Positions 62,600 through 64,000 of a DNA stretch of 64,000 nt are shown piece after piece; position 1 is the stretch's first letter; each line of letters begins with the position of its first letter. Origin of the DNA: Eonycteris spelaea (lineage: Eukaryota > Chordata > Mammalia > Chiroptera > Pteropodidae); the NCBI GenBank assembly GCA_003508835.1, contig PUFA01000003.1, forward strand, positions 8,595,501 to 8,659,500, in the 5' to 3' direction. The notes beneath the pieces are model-generated. The model saw only the letters and a list, made by a program, of their open reading frames with translations, had not been told where the DNA came from and made no database searches. The translations under genes and the position numbers were made by a program.

Positions 62600-63830
62600 G
62601 TTTCCATGGAGATTCCTCTGGGTCTAGCCTAAAAACAGCAGATCAGCTGACACCATTAGCTCAGGACCTAATTACTGCTTATTGGAGCAACAAATGAGGG
62701 AGAGGGCCAGCTGCAAAGGAAGAGTTTTTATCCACCCCACCCCACACCCCCTTACTCCTCCTCTCTCCCCTCTCAGTCGTTCTTGAGTCCCGGGTGAATT
62801 CTCATTAACTTGCAAGATTCCTGCAACAACAGCTCCCCTTCTCTAGGGGCCACCCTGGTTGCTTTTATTATCTTTATTTCCTTCTTTTGTAACAACAACA
62901 ACAAAAAATGTTAAAATAAATCAGCTGTTCTGAGTCCTTGAATTTTTGACCAGTAACTATACAGCTAAGAGTCCACGGTCCATAGAAGTCACAGGTGGAT
63001 CTAATAATCTAATACAAGTGTCACTTTCAGATCATTGAATTGGACATTTATATTTAGGCCTTTCGCGTTTTTGTTTTTGTTTTTTTTAATTTTAGTGTCT
63101 TAAATACACAAATAATTTGGAACAAGCAATTGAACGGAAGTATCTTTTGAATCACGTACGTGTGGTATACCTCACAGGAACAACTCTTGTTAAAAGTTTC
63201 CCTGGTGGCATCAGAGATAGAAGATTATTCCAAGCCAATAGGTCTAGATTTTATTGTATATTGGCCACATGTTTCCTATAAGATTTTGGAAGTGTAGTTG
63301 GTCCCTGGGTGGTCATTCATTCAAGAGTAAGCTGGTTCTGTAGAGTTTGCTTTCTTATTGTTATCACTTCATTCACAGTTTCAGAATTCTTTTTGTAAGC
63401 TCTTTCATCTGAAAAGTCATCCTATCTGCTCTAAGTCTCATTCAAGTGCTTTCAGACCCATGAAGCCAGGCTTCCTTAAGTACTCCAGTTAAAATAATGT
63501 CTTTAAACTCCTCTGAATAGTGTCTTTCATTTTTTAAGCCTTGTCTCATAGTAAGATATACATTTTACATTGCCATATAGTGCATGAATACATTTGTCCT
63601 CCAAAATTTTTGTGAAAAAATATTTTATTAATGCAATACACATTATTTGCCATTTTCTCTTATTTATGATCATTACTATTATGTAAATTGTGGTCCTAAT
63701 CCAGTAAGTTTATTTTGTGATACAGCAAAGGATGACTGGCAACCTATAGTTTAGAAAACATTGTTTTAGATCATAAGAGCTATACCCCTCCTTGTCTTAT
63801 ATATTTTTCCTGTGAGTGTGTTTCATTGGT
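62600..63830. other. NOL4 upstream flank, nothing recognised
   Basis: GC content falls back to the genome average. No gene, RNA or clear repeat was recognised. Confidence 0.4.
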
Positions 63831-63834
63831 CAAG

Positions 63835-63950
63835 TAGACTTGAATGGAAGACCCTTGAGAGTTAGCATTTTCTTGTTATCCAAGTAATTCTAGCACAGTG
63901 AACAATGCACATAGCAAGTACTTAGTAAATATATGTTGAGTTAATAAAGG
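63835..63950 (+). repeat. L2/MIR-type 3' terminus
   Basis: 'attctagcacagtgaacaat', 'agcaagtacttagtaaatat' and 'tgttgagttaataaa' match the conserved 3' tail shared by L2-type elements. Short and diverged. Confidence 0.55.
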
Positions 63951-64000
63951 GAAGAGAGGAAGAAAAGGAAGGAAGAAGCCAACAGGCACAATCCTTGACC

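Noticed and set aside
61025..62697. Several 60-160-codon frames on both strands in the CpG region
   Set aside because: Overlapping frames on both strands with low-complexity composition are expected in GC-rich DNA with few stop codons. None has a recognisable domain.

Overview
The window is AT-rich mammalian nuclear DNA. It holds the 5' end of one protein-coding gene on the minus strand: the first coding exon of NOL4 (nucleolar protein 4) at 60409-60672, with its CpG-island promoter region at higher coordinates. The 88 encoded residues start MESERDMYRQFQDW and end in VPVKTT at a perfect GTGAGT splice donor. They match the known NOL4 N-terminus closely enough to be certain. No other NOL4 exon was recognised, so positions 1-60408 read as the start of the large first intron, written backwards relative to the + strand. 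Positions 62600-64000 are upstream flank.

Organism: a placental mammal. Evidence is the NOL4 exon, ancient L2 and MIR repeats, MaLR-type LTRs, a Tigger-like DNA transposon and many L1M-type L1 fragments. No Alu and no rodent B1/B2 was seen in 64 kb, which argues against monkeys, apes, mouse and rat. The 3' end of the L1 near 47.8 kb has a form I associate with laurasiatherian genomes (bats, carnivores, horse and relatives). The only lineage-informative SINE seen looks tRNA-Ile-derived (49.2 kb), a type reported from fruit bats and colugos. The species is therefore not fixed.

Layout: 0-2.6 kb, old MIR and L2 plus simple repeats. 2.6-3.7 kb, an isolated GC-rich island with two RFX X-box motifs, a CCAAT box and a GC box; this is the best candidate for an undescribed intronic promoter or enhancer. 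4.75-5.35 kb, a Tigger-like transposon with both ends and its TA duplication. 7.3-9.2 kb, an L1 with an apparent 5' inversion. 11.6-20.1 kb, three L1 pieces in the same orientation, the first nearly full length and carrying an inserted MLT1 LTR. 24.3-25.9 kb, an L2 interrupted by an antisense L1. 26-31 kb, mostly repeat-free. 31.8-35.5 kb, L1 fragments, an LTR and a palindromic TG/CA repeat. 36.2-36.7 kb, an unexplained open frame with a downstream AATAAA on the minus strand. 38.9-47.9 kb, more L1. 49-53.7 kb, the SINE, a MaLR LTR, an L1 3' end and a 17-copy ATGGT array. 54-59.9 kb, mostly unique with two MIRs. 60-62.6 kb, the NOL4 first exon and two CpG-rich blocks.

The only coding function supported is NOL4. 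Most of the provided open reading frames are repeat remnants, GC-rich antisense shadows or chance frames. No bacterial-style system, CRISPR array or intact mobile element was found.
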